Assembly (NCBI GenBank): GCA_015060395.1
Contig: SUYP01000002.1
Span: 62,001-126,000 of the forward strand
Reading direction: 5' to 3'
DNA length: 64,000 bases
From: Bacteroidales bacterium
GTDB taxonomy: Bacteria; Bacteroidota; Bacteroidia; Bacteroidales; UBA932
Below the pieces are notes generated by a model. The model was given only the letters and a program-made list of their open reading frames with translations, ran no database searches and had not been told where the DNA came from. How positions within the stretch are numbered: the first letter of the stretch is position 1; the number at the start of each line of letters is the position of its first letter. Of this stretch, positions 9,554 through 18,537 are shown piece by piece. A program made the position numbers and the translations under genes.

Positions 9554-9958
9554 TCAGTCAACCTGCTCCACTTCGATTCCTGCCTTTTTAAGAAGATCAA
9601 TACCGTCCGTAAGGCGATAGGCGTCACGATATACGACTCTTTTTATTCCGGCCTGAATTATGAGCTTGGCACATTCAAGACAAGGCGATGCAGTCACATA
9701 AAGGGTGGCGTCATTGCTGTTGTTGCCGGACTTCGCCACCTTGGTTATGGCATTGGCCTCAGCGTGAAGAACGTATGGCTTTGTGACCCCGTTCTCATCT
9801 TCACATATATTCTCGAATCCGGACGGAGTACCGTTGTATCCGTCCGAGATGATCATTCTGTCCTTGACAAGCAGAGCACCGACCTGGCGGCGCTTGCAAT
9901 AGGAGTTCTGTGCCCAGACTCCTGCCATTTCAATGTAACTGCGATCGAACTTGTTCAT
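9554..9958 (-). CDS. Deoxycytidylate (dCMP) deaminase family protein
   Basis: A 134-aa zinc-dependent deaminase. The zinc site is complete: H65 and catalytic E67 in HAEANA, C93 and C96 in PCLEC. The early stretch CKRRQVGALLV and the GYNGTPSG loop are typical of dCMP deaminases of the ComEB type, which convert dCMP to dUMP for thymidylate synthesis. The length is close to the 140-150 aa family norm. It starts 1 nt after the acyl-CoA synthetase stop. A related deaminase with another nucleotide substrate is possible but less likely given the N-terminal motif. Confidence 0.92.
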   Translation of the reverse strand: MNKFDRSYIEMAGVWAQNSYCKRRQVGALLVKDRMIISDGYNGTPSGFENICEDENGVTKPYVLHAEANAITKVAKSGNNSNDATLYVTASPCLECAKLIIQAGIKRVVYRDAYRLTDGIDLLKKAGIEVEQVD

Positions 9959-9959
9959 A

Positions 9960-11618
9960 TCAATTGCGCTGGTATAGATATCTCTTTATACTCTTCTTCG
10001 GTGTCCTTTCGAAATCTTCGGACATCACCTCTATCTTCTTGAGCTTCGCATAGTTAGGAAGCTCCTTGTTCAGTTCAGGAAGCAATCCCTCGATATACCT
10101 GATGAAAGCATCCTGAGACATACCGTCCTTAGCTCCCTGCTGGAAATCCGGATAGATAAGGGCTGTAAGACCTCCGTTATCCTCTACTACAAGCGACTCC
10201 ACCACGTAAGGCTGGCTGTTGAGCACTGTCTCGACCTCTTCCGGATAGATATTCTGTCCGCTAGGACCGAGAATCATACACTTGGTACGTCCCTTTATGA
10301 ACAGGCTTCCGTCTGCATCGAGGATTCCCATATCTCCTGTCCTGAACCATCCGTCATCAGTGAACACGTCCCTGGTAGCGTCATCATTCTTATAGTAACC
10401 GAGGAAGACATTTGCACCCTTGATCTGGATCTCACCCGGAACGACAGCTGGATCAGATGAATCGATCCTCACCTCCATATTCGGAGCAGCCTTTCCGCAG
10501 GAATAGAGCTTCTCATCCTTCCAGTCATCATACGTAATGATCGGAGCACATTCCGTCATACCGTATCCGACGGTGAACGGGAAGTTCATCCTCTTGAAGA
10601 AGGCCTCGACCTCCTTGTTGAATGCGGCTCCACCGATGATCACCTCGATGAATTCCCCTCCGAATGCATTGATGAGCTCTGTCCTGACCTTGTTCAGAAC
10701 GATCTGGTCCAGTCCCGGCACCTTCATAAGGAACTTGATGCCTTCCTTTTCCAGAACAGGCTTCACCTTCGATTTATAGATCTTCTCGATGACCAGAGGC
10801 ACCGCTATCACGATATTCGGCTTGACCTCTGAAAGAGCCTGCATAATGATCTTCGGGCTCGGCAGACGGGAAAGGAAATGAACGTGGCATCCGGCAGATA
10901 GCTCATAAAGCACCTCGAACATCAGTCCGTACATATGCGCGCAAGGCAGCATCGACACGACCCTTGACTTGTCATTGAGCTGCGGAAGCACCTTCTTCGC
11001 GAACTGCAGATTGGAAAGTATTGCACGATAAGGGATCATAACACCCTTTGAAAATCCGGAAGTTCCTGAAGTGTAATTGATTACCGCAAGCTCATCCTCG
11101 CTGTCCTCATAATAGTCCAGCATCTGAGGCTCGAATGACTCCGGATATTTCCTTCCGAAGAGTTCGTTCAGATGGTTCTTGGCCTCGACGATCCTTTCAT
11201 CTGCAGCATAGAGGATCTTGAATGTATTGACCTGTATGATTGCCTGAAGGTCTGGCATTTCCGACTCAGAAAGTCCTTCCCAGATAACATCATCCACAAA
11301 GAGGATCTTCGCCTCCGAATGATTTACAAGATGATGGATGTTGGCAGACTTGAATTCGTGAAGGAGAGGCACAGGCACTGCACCGTATGTCATAATAGCC
11401 AGAAAAGTCACAGCCCAGTTTGCCTGGTTGCGCGAACAGATGGCCACCTTATGTCCTTTCTCAAGACCGCATTCCTCAAACATTATATGGAGCTTCTCCA
11501 TTCGCCTTGCTACATCCTTGTAGTGGAGAGTCTCTCCGTGATAATTGGAGATCGCAGGGCGGTCCCAATTCTTCTTGAAAGCTTCCTGATAAAGCTTGTT
11601 TACTGATGTGAATTCCAT
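9960..11618 (-). CDS. AMP-binding long-chain acyl-CoA synthetase family protein
   Basis: A 552-aa adenylate-forming enzyme of the ANL superfamily. The P-loop-like motif A5 reads NYTSGTSGFSKGVM, followed by VGYGMTECAP and the TGDMG and KGRTK regions ahead of the C-terminal lid. It is expected to activate a fatty acid with ATP and CoA in the cytoplasm; the chain length cannot be read from the sequence. The size is slightly below the roughly 600 aa of many Bacteroidota FadD-like enzymes. It lies 31 nt after the 746-aa unknown protein and 1 nt before the dCMP deaminase. Confidence 0.92.
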   Translation of the reverse strand: MEFTSVNKLYQEAFKKNWDRPAISNYHGETLHYKDVARRMEKLHIMFEECGLEKGHKVAICSRNQANWAVTFLAIMTYGAVPVPLLHEFKSANIHHLVNHSEAKILFVDDVIWEGLSESEMPDLQAIIQVNTFKILYAADERIVEAKNHLNELFGRKYPESFEPQMLDYYEDSEDELAVINYTSGTSGFSKGVMIPYRAILSNLQFAKKVLPQLNDKSRVVSMLPCAHMYGLMFEVLYELSAGCHVHFLSRLPSPKIIMQALSEVKPNIVIAVPLVIEKIYKSKVKPVLEKEGIKFLMKVPGLDQIVLNKVRTELINAFGGEFIEVIIGGAAFNKEVEAFFKRMNFPFTVGYGMTECAPIITYDDWKDEKLYSCGKAAPNMEVRIDSSDPAVVPGEIQIKGANVFLGYYKNDDATRDVFTDDGWFRTGDMGILDADGSLFIKGRTKCMILGPSGQNIYPEEVETVLNSQPYVVESLVVEDNGGLTALIYPDFQQGAKDGMSQDAFIRYIEGLLPELNKELPNYAKLKKIEVMSEDFERTPKKSIKRYLYQRN

Positions 11619-11649
11619 TTTATTTCTAAGTTAAAGCATATTTCAATTT

Positions 11650-13890
11650 CTATTTAAGCTTCACCGTCCTGGTCTTGCCGTCGTAGCAGCTGACATTCAC
11701 AGAAACGGGATCCGCGACCGTAACCTCGCTGTCCGGTCTTATCATCTGATCACCCTTGAATGACGTCAGGGCGCTTCCGCCCCCGAAAGGATAGATCAGG
11801 GTCTGGATCGAAGTCCTTACGATCCAGAAGGTACTGCCTCCCACCTCGATACGTTCAGGAAGGCCTTTTATGGTCTCAGGGGCCGTGATGGTCTTCCAGG
11901 AAGAAGGCTTCTTTCCCTTGAGATTATACATTTCGATTGTGTTGTCCTTGTGAAGGACCATAATATTATAGGCACGTGCTCCGTTGAAGTCATACACATC
12001 CGGTCCCAGAAGGATTTCCTTGCCCAGATCCACCGGGAAGCCGTTCACATAGTGCCCGAGCCTGTCTATAAGATAGATGCTGCTTCCCGAACCGAAAAGG
12101 ATCTGAAGCTTGCCGTTGGCATAATAATCAAGGGTCTGCGCCGTACCGCAGAGCTTTCCCTTGAAAGGTACTCCCCATATTCCTTTGCCATCCTCCTCCT
12201 GAAGGCATACAGCCCCGTGGGAATTCTGATAGAAAAGATTCATTCTGCCTGTACCTGAATTCTTTACGCGGAAAGGTCCCTGAGGGATCTCAACCGTCGT
12301 ATCACGCTCGTGAGCGGGAGCCTTGGTCTTCAGAAGAGAAAGTCTGGGAATCTTAAGACTCATATCCAGATCCTTCTTGGCCTTAGTCAGCGAAAAGACC
12401 ATCGGAGAATAGTCGGCCTCCTCCCAAAGAGGAGCAAGAGCCTTGGCGAGATCTGCCGTGAACATATCCTTGTGTCCCTGCGGGTATCCGCCAAGAGAAT
12501 AATATGCGGTCAATACCGATGCCGGAGCCAGAAGATCCTTCTGACCTGCATCAGCCATATACTCGACCAGAGTATAATCTAGAGCTGCCCCGTTCACATA
12601 TTGCTCCACAGCCTCAAGACTTCCGGAAACGATCCATCCGTCCATATATGTAAAGCAGGATTCATCCGGCAGCTCGAAGAATTTTCCGAAAACCGAAGCT
12701 ATATAAGAAGAATACGGCCAGGCGTGGATGGAAGGGACATAATTCTCGAAAGACTTGTTATCCGTTCCTACGAATATCAGTGTATCCTGCCTGCCGATAC
12801 GCAGAAGATTGACGTATGAGAGTCCGTCACCGGCAGGGAACGATGCTTTTCCCACCTCTTTCACATCAAGTCTTCTGACAAAATCCTCCGGCTTCACACC
12901 TGCCTTGGTCTCAAGGTCACGATGTCTGCGCTTATAAGTCTGAAGGGACTGCTTATAGTCCATATATGACTGATAGGCAGATATATACGAATCCATATTC
13001 TTTATCGGCAAAGAGACCGCCGATACCGTATATGACGGCAGTATCTGAGATATCCTGGACACGGCCGGCTGCGCTTTGGCAAAGACATTCAGGAAATCCG
13101 ACGGATCATCCTCGAATACAGCCGACACCGACGCATAGAGTCCGGAATCGTCAGCCTTGGCAATGTCCGCCACTGTCCACTGGGCCAGATCGGCCACGAA
13201 AGGGTGGCTGGCGGAATGTTTCTTTGTGAACATACCGGACATCAGCACACGAGAGTGAGAATTCGAGAAGAAGAGGACATCGCTCCCCGAAGCTGAAGAA
13301 GCCGCATCAGCGAAACCTGACGCATCCATCACTGAAATTCCCTTTTCAAGGTGCCTCAGGGACGATTTTACAAGGAGATCCGACTCCGAGATTATAACAA
13401 GCGAACGCTTTGAGATATCCCTGCCTCCCTGTCCGAGAGAAGAACAGTCAACGAATTCCGCCGTCATATTCCTCCTGCGGGCAAATTCCATCAGAGCCAC
13501 AGCATTCTCCGAAGGTTCTGACGAGGCCCGTCCGGCATCAAAGACATAAAGAGGCTGAAGCTTACCGCTGTAATGAAGCGAAGCCACCATAGCAGAGGAT
13601 GCTATGGATCTGAAATTCCCGGCAGAGAGCGTATCTGCAAGCTCCGACGGGAATCCGAAACCAGAGAGCAGTCCATCAAGAGCATCTTCCGTATCGGATA
13701 GACAGGCGACAAGAACAGCATCAGCAGGAACGGCCGGCAGGAGCATATAGCGTTCCTGATCCGGCACGACATTTCCGCCGCGGGTCTTCTCACCTCCGGT
13801 TCCGGAATAAAGTACCGCCACGGCAACACCTATTCCCAGAATCATCACAGCCAGTACGGCCAGACAAAGTATGATGGACTTCCTGCTCAT
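11650..13890 (-). CDS. Unrecognised 746-aa membrane-anchored protein with C-terminal propeller-like repeats
   Basis: No family is recognised with confidence. An N-terminal hydrophobic helix (about residues 6-28) looks like an uncleaved anchor, putting the rest in the periplasm. Residues about 45-500 form a long region without known motifs, with DUF3352-like character as one guess. The last 200 residues contain repeats such as GFPVDLGKEILLGPDVYDF and HKDNTIEMYNLKGKKPSSW, which resemble blades of a PQQ/VCBS-type beta-propeller. Its ATG overlaps the ridA stop by one base (TAATG), so translation of the two is likely coupled. Function unknown. Confidence 0.8.
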   Translation of the reverse strand: MSRKSIILCLAVLAVMILGIGVAVAVLYSGTGGEKTRGGNVVPDQERYMLLPAVPADAVLVACLSDTEDALDGLLSGFGFPSELADTLSAGNFRSIASSAMVASLHYSGKLQPLYVFDAGRASSEPSENAVALMEFARRRNMTAEFVDCSSLGQGGRDISKRSLVIISESDLLVKSSLRHLEKGISVMDASGFADAASSASGSDVLFFSNSHSRVLMSGMFTKKHSASHPFVADLAQWTVADIAKADDSGLYASVSAVFEDDPSDFLNVFAKAQPAVSRISQILPSYTVSAVSLPIKNMDSYISAYQSYMDYKQSLQTYKRRHRDLETKAGVKPEDFVRRLDVKEVGKASFPAGDGLSYVNLLRIGRQDTLIFVGTDNKSFENYVPSIHAWPYSSYIASVFGKFFELPDESCFTYMDGWIVSGSLEAVEQYVNGAALDYTLVEYMADAGQKDLLAPASVLTAYYSLGGYPQGHKDMFTADLAKALAPLWEEADYSPMVFSLTKAKKDLDMSLKIPRLSLLKTKAPAHERDTTVEIPQGPFRVKNSGTGRMNLFYQNSHGAVCLQEEDGKGIWGVPFKGKLCGTAQTLDYYANGKLQILFGSGSSIYLIDRLGHYVNGFPVDLGKEILLGPDVYDFNGARAYNIMVLHKDNTIEMYNLKGKKPSSWKTITAPETIKGLPERIEVGGSTFWIVRTSIQTLIYPFGGGSALTSFKGDQMIRPDSEVTVADPVSVNVSCYDGKTRTVKLK

Positions 13891-14264
13891 TATTTTACTG
13901 CGATAGCCTCGATTTCTACCTTCACACCAAGAGGGAGCGCAGCAGCCTGATAGCAGGCTCTTGCAGGCTTGTCACCTGTGAAATACTCTGCATACACCTC
14001 GTTAACAGCCTTGAAATCAGCGATATCCGCAAGAAGAACAGTTGTCTTGACTACATTGTCGTAAGTCATTCCAGCCTCCTTGAGGATGGCACCGATATTC
14101 TTGAGAGACTGATGTGCGGCAGCCACGATGTCCTCCTGAACCTTACCGTCGGCAGGATTCACGGGGATCTGACCTGAAATATAAAGAGTTCCATTCACTT
14201 CAATTGCCTGTGAATACGGGCCCACCGCCTTGGGTGCATCCGGAGTTGCGATTACCTTTTTCAT
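13890..14264 (-). CDS. ridA: RidA family reactive intermediate/imine deaminase
   Basis: A 124-aa member of the RidA (YjgF/YER057c) family, which hydrolyses reactive enamines and imines released by PLP enzymes to ketoacids and ammonia. Family signatures are AVGPYSQA near the N-terminus, the substrate-carboxylate Arg R102 in PARACYQ, and Glu in VEIEA at the end. The start is set at 14264 (MKKVIATPDAP): longer in-frame starts exist up to 14312 but would fall upstream of the likely transcription start given by the promoter at 14290-14320. It leads the minus-strand run that continues to 5583. Confidence 0.95.
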   Translation of the reverse strand: MKKVIATPDAPKAVGPYSQAIEVNGTLYISGQIPVNPADGKVQEDIVAAAHQSLKNIGAILKEAGMTYDNVVKTTVLLADIADFKAVNEVYAEYFTGDKPARACYQAAALPLGVKVEIEAIAVK

Positions 14265-14289
14265 CATCAAAAACATTTGGTTTAACATA

Positions 14290-14320
14290 CAAAGATAATC
14301 ATAATCGGACAAATATCAAA
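14290..14320 (-). promoter_or_regulatory. Complete Bacteroidota promoter for ridA
   Basis: On the minus strand, TTTG (14317-14320) and TATCTTTG (14290-14297) are separated by 19 nt, matching the Bacteroidota -33/-7 consensus. The -7 element ends 25 nt before the ridA start at 14264. Confidence 0.75.
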
Positions 14321-14322
14321 CA

Positions 14323-14355
14323 CGAAAAGGGGGATGCGTCAATGCATCCCCCTTT
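14323..14355 (-). terminator. Terminator downstream of rpmF and tRNA-Arg
   Basis: AAAGGGGGATGC and GCATCCCCCTTT form a 12-bp stem with the hexamer loop GTCAAT. On the minus strand the stem is followed by a TTTTCG/TTTGA stretch. It starts 3 nt after the tRNA-Arg 3' end and ends the yceD-rpmF-tRNA transcript. Confidence 0.75.
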
Positions 14356-14357
14356 CG

Positions 14358-14429
14358 TAGCCCCGAGCAGAATCGAACTGCTATCTAAGGTTTAGGAAAC
14401 CTCCATTCTATCCGTTGAACTACAGGGCC
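14358..14429 (-). tRNA. tRNA-Arg (anticodon CCT)
   Basis: A 72-nt cloverleaf can be folded by eye: acceptor GGCCCTG with CGGGGCT (two G-T pairs), D stem GTTC/GAAT, anticodon stem GAGGT/ACCTT around the loop TTCCTAA, T stem AGCAG/CTGCT with loop TTCGATT, discriminator A. The anticodon CCT reads AGG arginine codons. CCA is not encoded. It lies 15 nt after the rpmF stop on the same strand and before a terminator, so it is probably processed from the rpmF transcript. Confidence 0.95.
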
Positions 14430-14444
14430 ATAAAAAGAATCAGA

Positions 14445-14627
14445 TTACTCTGCCTTCTTCTCGATGATCTGACGGCCTCTGTAGAAACCGCACTCAGGAC
14501 ATACTCTGTGATACATAATTGTAGCACCACAGTTTGAACAAGTTGCGAGTGTAGGAACTACAGCAACGTCGTGTGTTCTTCTCTTGTCACGTCTCTGCTT
14601 TGAGACTTTGTGTTTTGGATGTGCCAT
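14445..14627 (-). CDS. rpmF: 50S ribosomal protein L32
   Basis: A 60-aa ribosomal protein of the large subunit. The N-terminus MAHPKHKVSKQRRDKRRTHD is the standard L32 start, and the four zinc-ligand cysteines are all present (C30, C33, C43, C46). Length is normal. It follows yceD by 29 nt, the widely conserved yceD-rpmF order, and precedes tRNA-Arg. Confidence 0.98.
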   Translation of the reverse strand: MAHPKHKVSKQRRDKRRTHDVAVVPTLATCSNCGATIMYHRVCPECGFYRGRQIIEKKAE

Positions 14628-14656
14628 TATTCTATATTTTTAATTATTTGTTATTC

Positions 14657-15178
14657 TTATTGCTTCATCATTTCCTTCAAAGCGGCAAAGGGATTATCCG
14701 CATCCTCCCCCGCCTGAACCGGCTCACCTCCGGAGAGATACCTCATCGCTTCAGGATTACACTCTCCATCGTTATGGTGGCGCTGCATCGGAAGGGCAAG
14801 ACACACATAGTCATATATGACCTGGCTCAGATCAAGTTCCGCATCGCCTTCCGGTACGAACACTATCTCCCTTTCACCCTCCTGATGATCTTCCGAAGAC
14901 TCCTCCTCACCGAATTTGACACTGAGCATTATATCGGTGCCTATCGGCATACGAAGATCCTCAAGACATCTGTCACAGGAAACAGTCACATAGCCGTCAA
15001 CCGCACAATCGACCCCCACATACCGGCCTGACTTCTCCACCGATACCGATACATCCAGTTCGGCATCAAGGACTTCCGTATTCTCAAAAGCTTCGAAGAA
15101 CTCCTTGCCGGCGTGCCACGAGAAAGTGTTTTCTCCGGCAGCCAATCCATTTAAAGGTATTATAAAATTATCGTTCAT
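14657..15178 (-). CDS. yceD: YceD (DUF177) family protein
   Basis: A 173-aa acidic protein of the DUF177 family. The CDRCLE motif (CxxC-type site shared by the family) is followed by an acidic stretch and LDLSQVIYDYVCLALPMQRHH, the typical C-terminal half. In E. coli YceD is linked to 23S rRNA or ribosome assembly and is co-transcribed with rpmF; the same order occurs here. The start MNDNFIIPL at 15178 is chosen over a longer reading from 15217 because the promoter element at 15206-15213 lies between them. Confidence 0.88.
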   Translation of the reverse strand: MNDNFIIPLNGLAAGENTFSWHAGKEFFEAFENTEVLDAELDVSVSVEKSGRYVGVDCAVDGYVTVSCDRCLEDLRMPIGTDIMLSVKFGEEESSEDHQEGEREIVFVPEGDAELDLSQVIYDYVCLALPMQRHHNDGECNPEAMRYLSGGEPVQAGEDADNPFAALKEMMKQ

Positions 15179-15205
15179 AGCGACCCGTAAACAGATTTGA
15201 GCCCG

Positions 15206-15213
15206 CAAAGGTA
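15206..15213 (-). promoter_or_regulatory. Bacteroidota -7 element for yceD-rpmF
   Basis: TACCTTTG on the minus strand, 27 nt before the yceD start. An ATTG (15234-15237) is found 20 nt upstream as a near-match -33 element; it lies inside the 3' end of typA. Confidence 0.65.
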
Positions 15214-15229
15214 ACAAAAACTTTTATTA

Positions 15230-17038
15230 TTAGCAATTTATATCAGAACTTTTTCTCTTGCGCTCCAGCTCACTGAGGAGTATCTTCCTGAGTCTCATAG
15301 ATTTAGGTGTCACCTCAACCAGTTCATCCTCCTGAATATACTCCAAAGCCTCCTCAAGAGAGAAGACGATCGGAGGAGGAAGCATAACCTTGTCATCACT
15401 TCCTGAAGCTCGCATATTGGTGAGCTTCTTCGTCTTGCATATATTGATGGTAAGGTCACGCTCACGTGTATGCTCTCCAACGACCTGACCCTCATAGATT
15501 TCCACGCCAGGCTCTATGAAGAAACGTCCTCTGTCCTGAAGCTTGTCCATCGAATATGCAACGGAAAGTCCCGTCTCGAGCGAAACAAGCGAGCCGTTTG
15601 TACGGCGCTCGATATCACCCTTGTACGGTTCATATCCCTTGAGACGGTGAGCTACGACAGCTTCTCCCTGTGTCGCAGTGAGAAGGTTGCTCCTGAGTCC
15701 CATAAGTCCGCGCGACGGAATATCGAACTCGAGATGGGTACGGTCCCCCCTGCCCTCCATCTGGATGAGCGCGCCCTTCCTGCGGGTAACCATCTCGATA
15801 GCCCTTCCCACGAACTCCTCAGGGACGTCGATGGTGAGCATCTCGATCGGCTCGCAGCGCTGGCCTCCTATGACCTTGTCGAGCACCTTAGGCTGTCCGA
15901 CCTGAAGTTCGAAACCCTCGCGTCGCATCGTTTCGATGAGGACCGAAAGATGAAGGACTCCACGGCCATACACAATAAAGGAATCAGCATTAGGGCCCGG
16001 TTTCACCCTCAGGGCGAGATTCTTTTCAAGTTCCTTCTCAAGACGCTCCTTCAAGTGCCTTGAAGTCACGAATTTACCTTCCTTGCCGAAGAAAGGAGAA
16101 TTATTGATGCAGAAGAGCATACTCATCGTAGGCTCATCGACCTCGATAGGAGGCAGAGCCTCAGGATTCTCGAAATCAGCGATTGTATCGCCTATCTCAA
16201 AGCCCTCAAGACCCACTACGGCGCAGATGTCGCCGCACTGTACCTCTTCCACCTTCGCCTTGCCGAGACCGTCAAAGACCATCAGTTCCTTGATCTTCTG
16301 CTTCTGCATTATATCATATCTCTTGCAGAGCGTTATGTTCATTCCAGCGCCGAGGGAGCCTCTGGTGACACGTCCCACAGCTATACGTCCCACGTATGGA
16401 GAATATTCAAGAGAAGATATGAGCATCTGAGGGGTACCCTCGACAAACTCCGGAGAAGGAATCACTTCAAGAATCGTATCCAGAAGAGCCGTGATGTCAT
16501 TTGTCGGCTGCTTCCAGTCGTATGACATCCATCCCTGCTTTGCACTTCCATAGACAGTGCGGAAATCAAGCTGATCCTCAGTAGCTCCGAGGGAGAACAT
16601 CAGGTCGAACACCTCTTCCTGCACCTCGTCCGGACGGCAGTTGAGCTTATCGACCTTGTTGATGACCAGAACCGGCTTCTTTCCCATCTCGATAGCCTTC
16701 TGGAGCACAAACCTCGTCTGAGGCATACATCCCTCGAATGCATCCACAAGAAGGATGACTCCGTCCGCCATATTGAGCACGCGCTCGACCTCACCTCCGA
16801 AGTCACTATGGCCCGGGGTGTCGATCACGTTGATCTTTACGCCTTTATATATAACCGATACATTCTTTGCCAGAATAGTGATGCCTCGTTCCCTTTCGAG
16901 GTCGTTGTTGTCGAGGATCAGCTCTCCCAGCTTCTCCTGCTCGCGCGCCTGACGCGCCTGATAGATCATCCTGTCAACCAGAGTAGTCTTGCCGTGGTCA
17001 ACGTGCGCGATGATCGCAATGTTTCTGATTTCCTGCAT
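15230..17038 (-). CDS. typA: Translational GTPase TypA (BipA)
   Basis: A 602-aa ribosome-associated GTPase of the EF-G-like family, acting in 50S assembly and stress or cold adaptation. G1 is AHVDHGKT (residues 11-18), G2 lies near RERGITI, G3 is DTPGH, and G4 is NKVD. Domains II, III and V and the TypA-specific C-terminal domain follow, with the conserved stretch [20 protein letters not shown]. The length matches the family. The gene has its own TAnnTTTG element and lies head-to-head with guaA across 144 nt. Confidence 0.98.
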   Translation of the reverse strand: MQEIRNIAIIAHVDHGKTTLVDRMIYQARQAREQEKLGELILDNNDLERERGITILAKNVSVIYKGVKINVIDTPGHSDFGGEVERVLNMADGVILLVDAFEGCMPQTRFVLQKAIEMGKKPVLVINKVDKLNCRPDEVQEEVFDLMFSLGATEDQLDFRTVYGSAKQGWMSYDWKQPTNDITALLDTILEVIPSPEFVEGTPQMLISSLEYSPYVGRIAVGRVTRGSLGAGMNITLCKRYDIMQKQKIKELMVFDGLGKAKVEEVQCGDICAVVGLEGFEIGDTIADFENPEALPPIEVDEPTMSMLFCINNSPFFGKEGKFVTSRHLKERLEKELEKNLALRVKPGPNADSFIVYGRGVLHLSVLIETMRREGFELQVGQPKVLDKVIGGQRCEPIEMLTIDVPEEFVGRAIEMVTRRKGALIQMEGRGDRTHLEFDIPSRGLMGLRSNLLTATQGEAVVAHRLKGYEPYKGDIERRTNGSLVSLETGLSVAYSMDKLQDRGRFFIEPGVEIYEGQVVGEHTRERDLTINICKTKKLTNMRASGSDDKVMLPPPIVFSLEEALEYIQEDELVEVTPKSMRLRKILLSELERKRKSSDINC

Positions 17039-17108
17039 ATATGCCTAATAATTAATCATTTGACAGCATACAGCTGCCCGACCGGAAAACCCGTTCGAAA
17101 AAGATTTG

Positions 17109-17116
17109 CAAAATTA
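17109..17116 (-). promoter_or_regulatory. Bacteroidota -7 element for typA
   Basis: TAATTTTG on the minus strand fits TAnnTTTG and predicts a leader of about 65 nt before the typA start at 17038. No -33 TTTG is evident. Confidence 0.45.
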
Positions 17117-17149
17117 GATATTTTTAGAAAAAAATTGAAACACTTTTTA

Positions 17150-17157
17150 TATTTTTG
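17150..17157 (+). promoter_or_regulatory. Bacteroidota -7 element for guaA
   Basis: TATTTTTG ends 25 nt before the ATG at 17183. It sits in the AT-rich gap shared with the divergent typA promoter. It makes the much longer in-frame reading from 16808 untenable. Confidence 0.6.
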
Positions 17158-17182
17158 CGCCCGAAATAAACTATTAGTGACT

Positions 17183-18490
17183 ATGAAACAGGATATGATC
17201 GTTATTCTTGACCTTGGAAGTCACGAGAACACAGTTCTCGCAAGAGCGGTACGCGCATTAGGCGTTTACAGCGAAATCCACCCTCACGACATCACAGCAG
17301 AAGAGCTGAAGGCTCTGCCTAACGTAAAAGGCGTCATCGTCAACGGTGGTCCTAACAACATCATTGACGGAAAGGAGATCGACATCCTTCCGGAAATCTA
17401 TCAGACCGGCATTCCGGTTATGGCTGCCGGCCACGACAAGGCCCTCTGCGAAATCAAGCTGGAGCAGTTCGGAAATGACGAAGAAGCAATGAAGGAAGCC
17501 ATCAGGCCGTTCGTATTCGACATCTGCAAGGCGGAGGCCAACTGGAATATGAAGAACTTCGTTGCAGACCAGGTAGAGCTCATACGCAAGCAGGTAGGCG
17601 ACAAGAAGGTGCTTCTCGCGCTTTCAGGCGGAGTTGACAGTTCTGTTCTTGCCGCACTCCTTCTCAAGGCCATCGGAGACAAGCTCTACTGCGTTCACGT
17701 AAACCACGGACTTATGCGCAAGGGTGAGTCTGAGAATGTGATCGAAGTATTCCGTAACCAGCTTAGCGCCAACCTCATATATGTTGATGCGACCGACCGT
17801 TTCCTTGGCCTTCTTGAAGGCGTAGCGGATCCGGAGCAGAAGAGAAAGATCATCGGTGGAGAATTCATCCGCGTATTCGAAGAGGAGGCACGCAAACTTG
17901 ACGGAATCGATTTCCTCGGACAGGGCACAATATATCCTGACATAGCGGAAAGCGGTACAAAGACAGCAAAGGTCGTTAAGTCCCATCACAATGTAGGCGG
18001 TCTTCCTGATGACCTTCAGTTCGAGCTCGTAGAGCCTCTGAAGCAGCTTTTCAAGGACGAGGTACGTGCCTGCGGTGTTGAACTCGGTCTTCCGTACGAG
18101 ATGGTTTACCGTCAGCCGTTCCCAGGTCCGGGTCTCGGAGTACGTTGTCTCGGAGCCATCACACGCGACCGTCTCCACTCTCTCCGCGAGGCTGACGCGA
18201 TCCTCCGTGAGGAATTTGCTCTCGCCGGCCTTGACAAGAAGGTATGGCAGTATTTCACCGTGGTTCCTGACTTCAAATCAGTGGGAGTACGCGACAACGC
18301 ACGCTCATACGACTGGCCTGTGATCATCCGCGCCGTAAACACCATCGACGCGATGACAGCAAGCATCGAGCAGATCGACTGGCCGATCCTGATGAAGATC
18401 ACCGACCGCATCCTCGCAGAGGTTCCGAACGTGAACCGCGTATGCTACGACCTCTCGCCGAAGCCAAGCGCAACCATCGAGTGGGAGTAA
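17183..18490 (+). CDS. guaA: GMP synthase with a degenerate, shortened glutaminase domain
   Basis: A 435-aa enzyme that should convert XMP to GMP using ATP and ammonia. The ATP-pyrophosphatase domain is intact: P-loop SGGVDSS at residues 148-154, HVNHGLMRKGE, LGQGTIYPD and the dimerisation domain through QPFPGPGLGVRC to KPSATIEWE. The N-terminal class I glutaminase domain is not: after GIPVM, where the nucleophile elbow should read GICYG, the sequence is AAGHD, with Gly83 at the Cys position. About 80 residues that normally hold the catalytic His and Glu are missing. Usual length is about 510-525 aa. It is predicted to use free ammonia or a separate glutaminase. The start is set by the TAnnTTTG element and the MKQDMIVILDLG onset. 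Confidence 0.93.
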   Translation: MKQDMIVILDLGSHENTVLARAVRALGVYSEIHPHDITAEELKALPNVKGVIVNGGPNNIIDGKEIDILPEIYQTGIPVMAAGHDKALCEIKLEQFGNDEEAMKEAIRPFVFDICKAEANWNMKNFVADQVELIRKQVGDKKVLLALSGGVDSSVLAALLLKAIGDKLYCVHVNHGLMRKGESENVIEVFRNQLSANLIYVDATDRFLGLLEGVADPEQKRKIIGGEFIRVFEEEARKLDGIDFLGQGTIYPDIAESGTKTAKVVKSHHNVGGLPDDLQFELVEPLKQLFKDEVRACGVELGLPYEMVYRQPFPGPGLGVRCLGAITRDRLHSLREADAILREEFALAGLDKKVWQYFTVVPDFKSVGVRDNARSYDWPVIIRAVNTIDAMTASIEQIDWPILMKITDRILAEVPNVNRVCYDLSPKPSATIEWE

Positions 18491-18502
18491 GGATATGACA
18501 TT

Positions 18503-18532
18503 GTCATCCTGAGCGTCAGCGAAGGATCCTGA
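18503..18532 (+). repeat. Half copy of a GTCATCC-GAGC-AGCGAAGGATC repeat
   Basis: The sequence GTCATCCTGAGCGTCAGC followed by GAAGGATCCTGA closely matches one arm of the palindrome between groES and groEL (39759-39819, read on the minus strand). No inverted partner arm is found here, so it is a half unit. It is immediately followed by the first 40-bp RAYT-type palindrome. Confidence 0.65.
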
Positions 18533-18537
18533 TATAG

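Noticed and set aside
16808..17182. In-frame upstream extension of guaA
   Set aside because: It runs antisense through the start of typA and across both divergent promoters; the protein start MKQDMIVILDLG at 17183 follows a -7 element.
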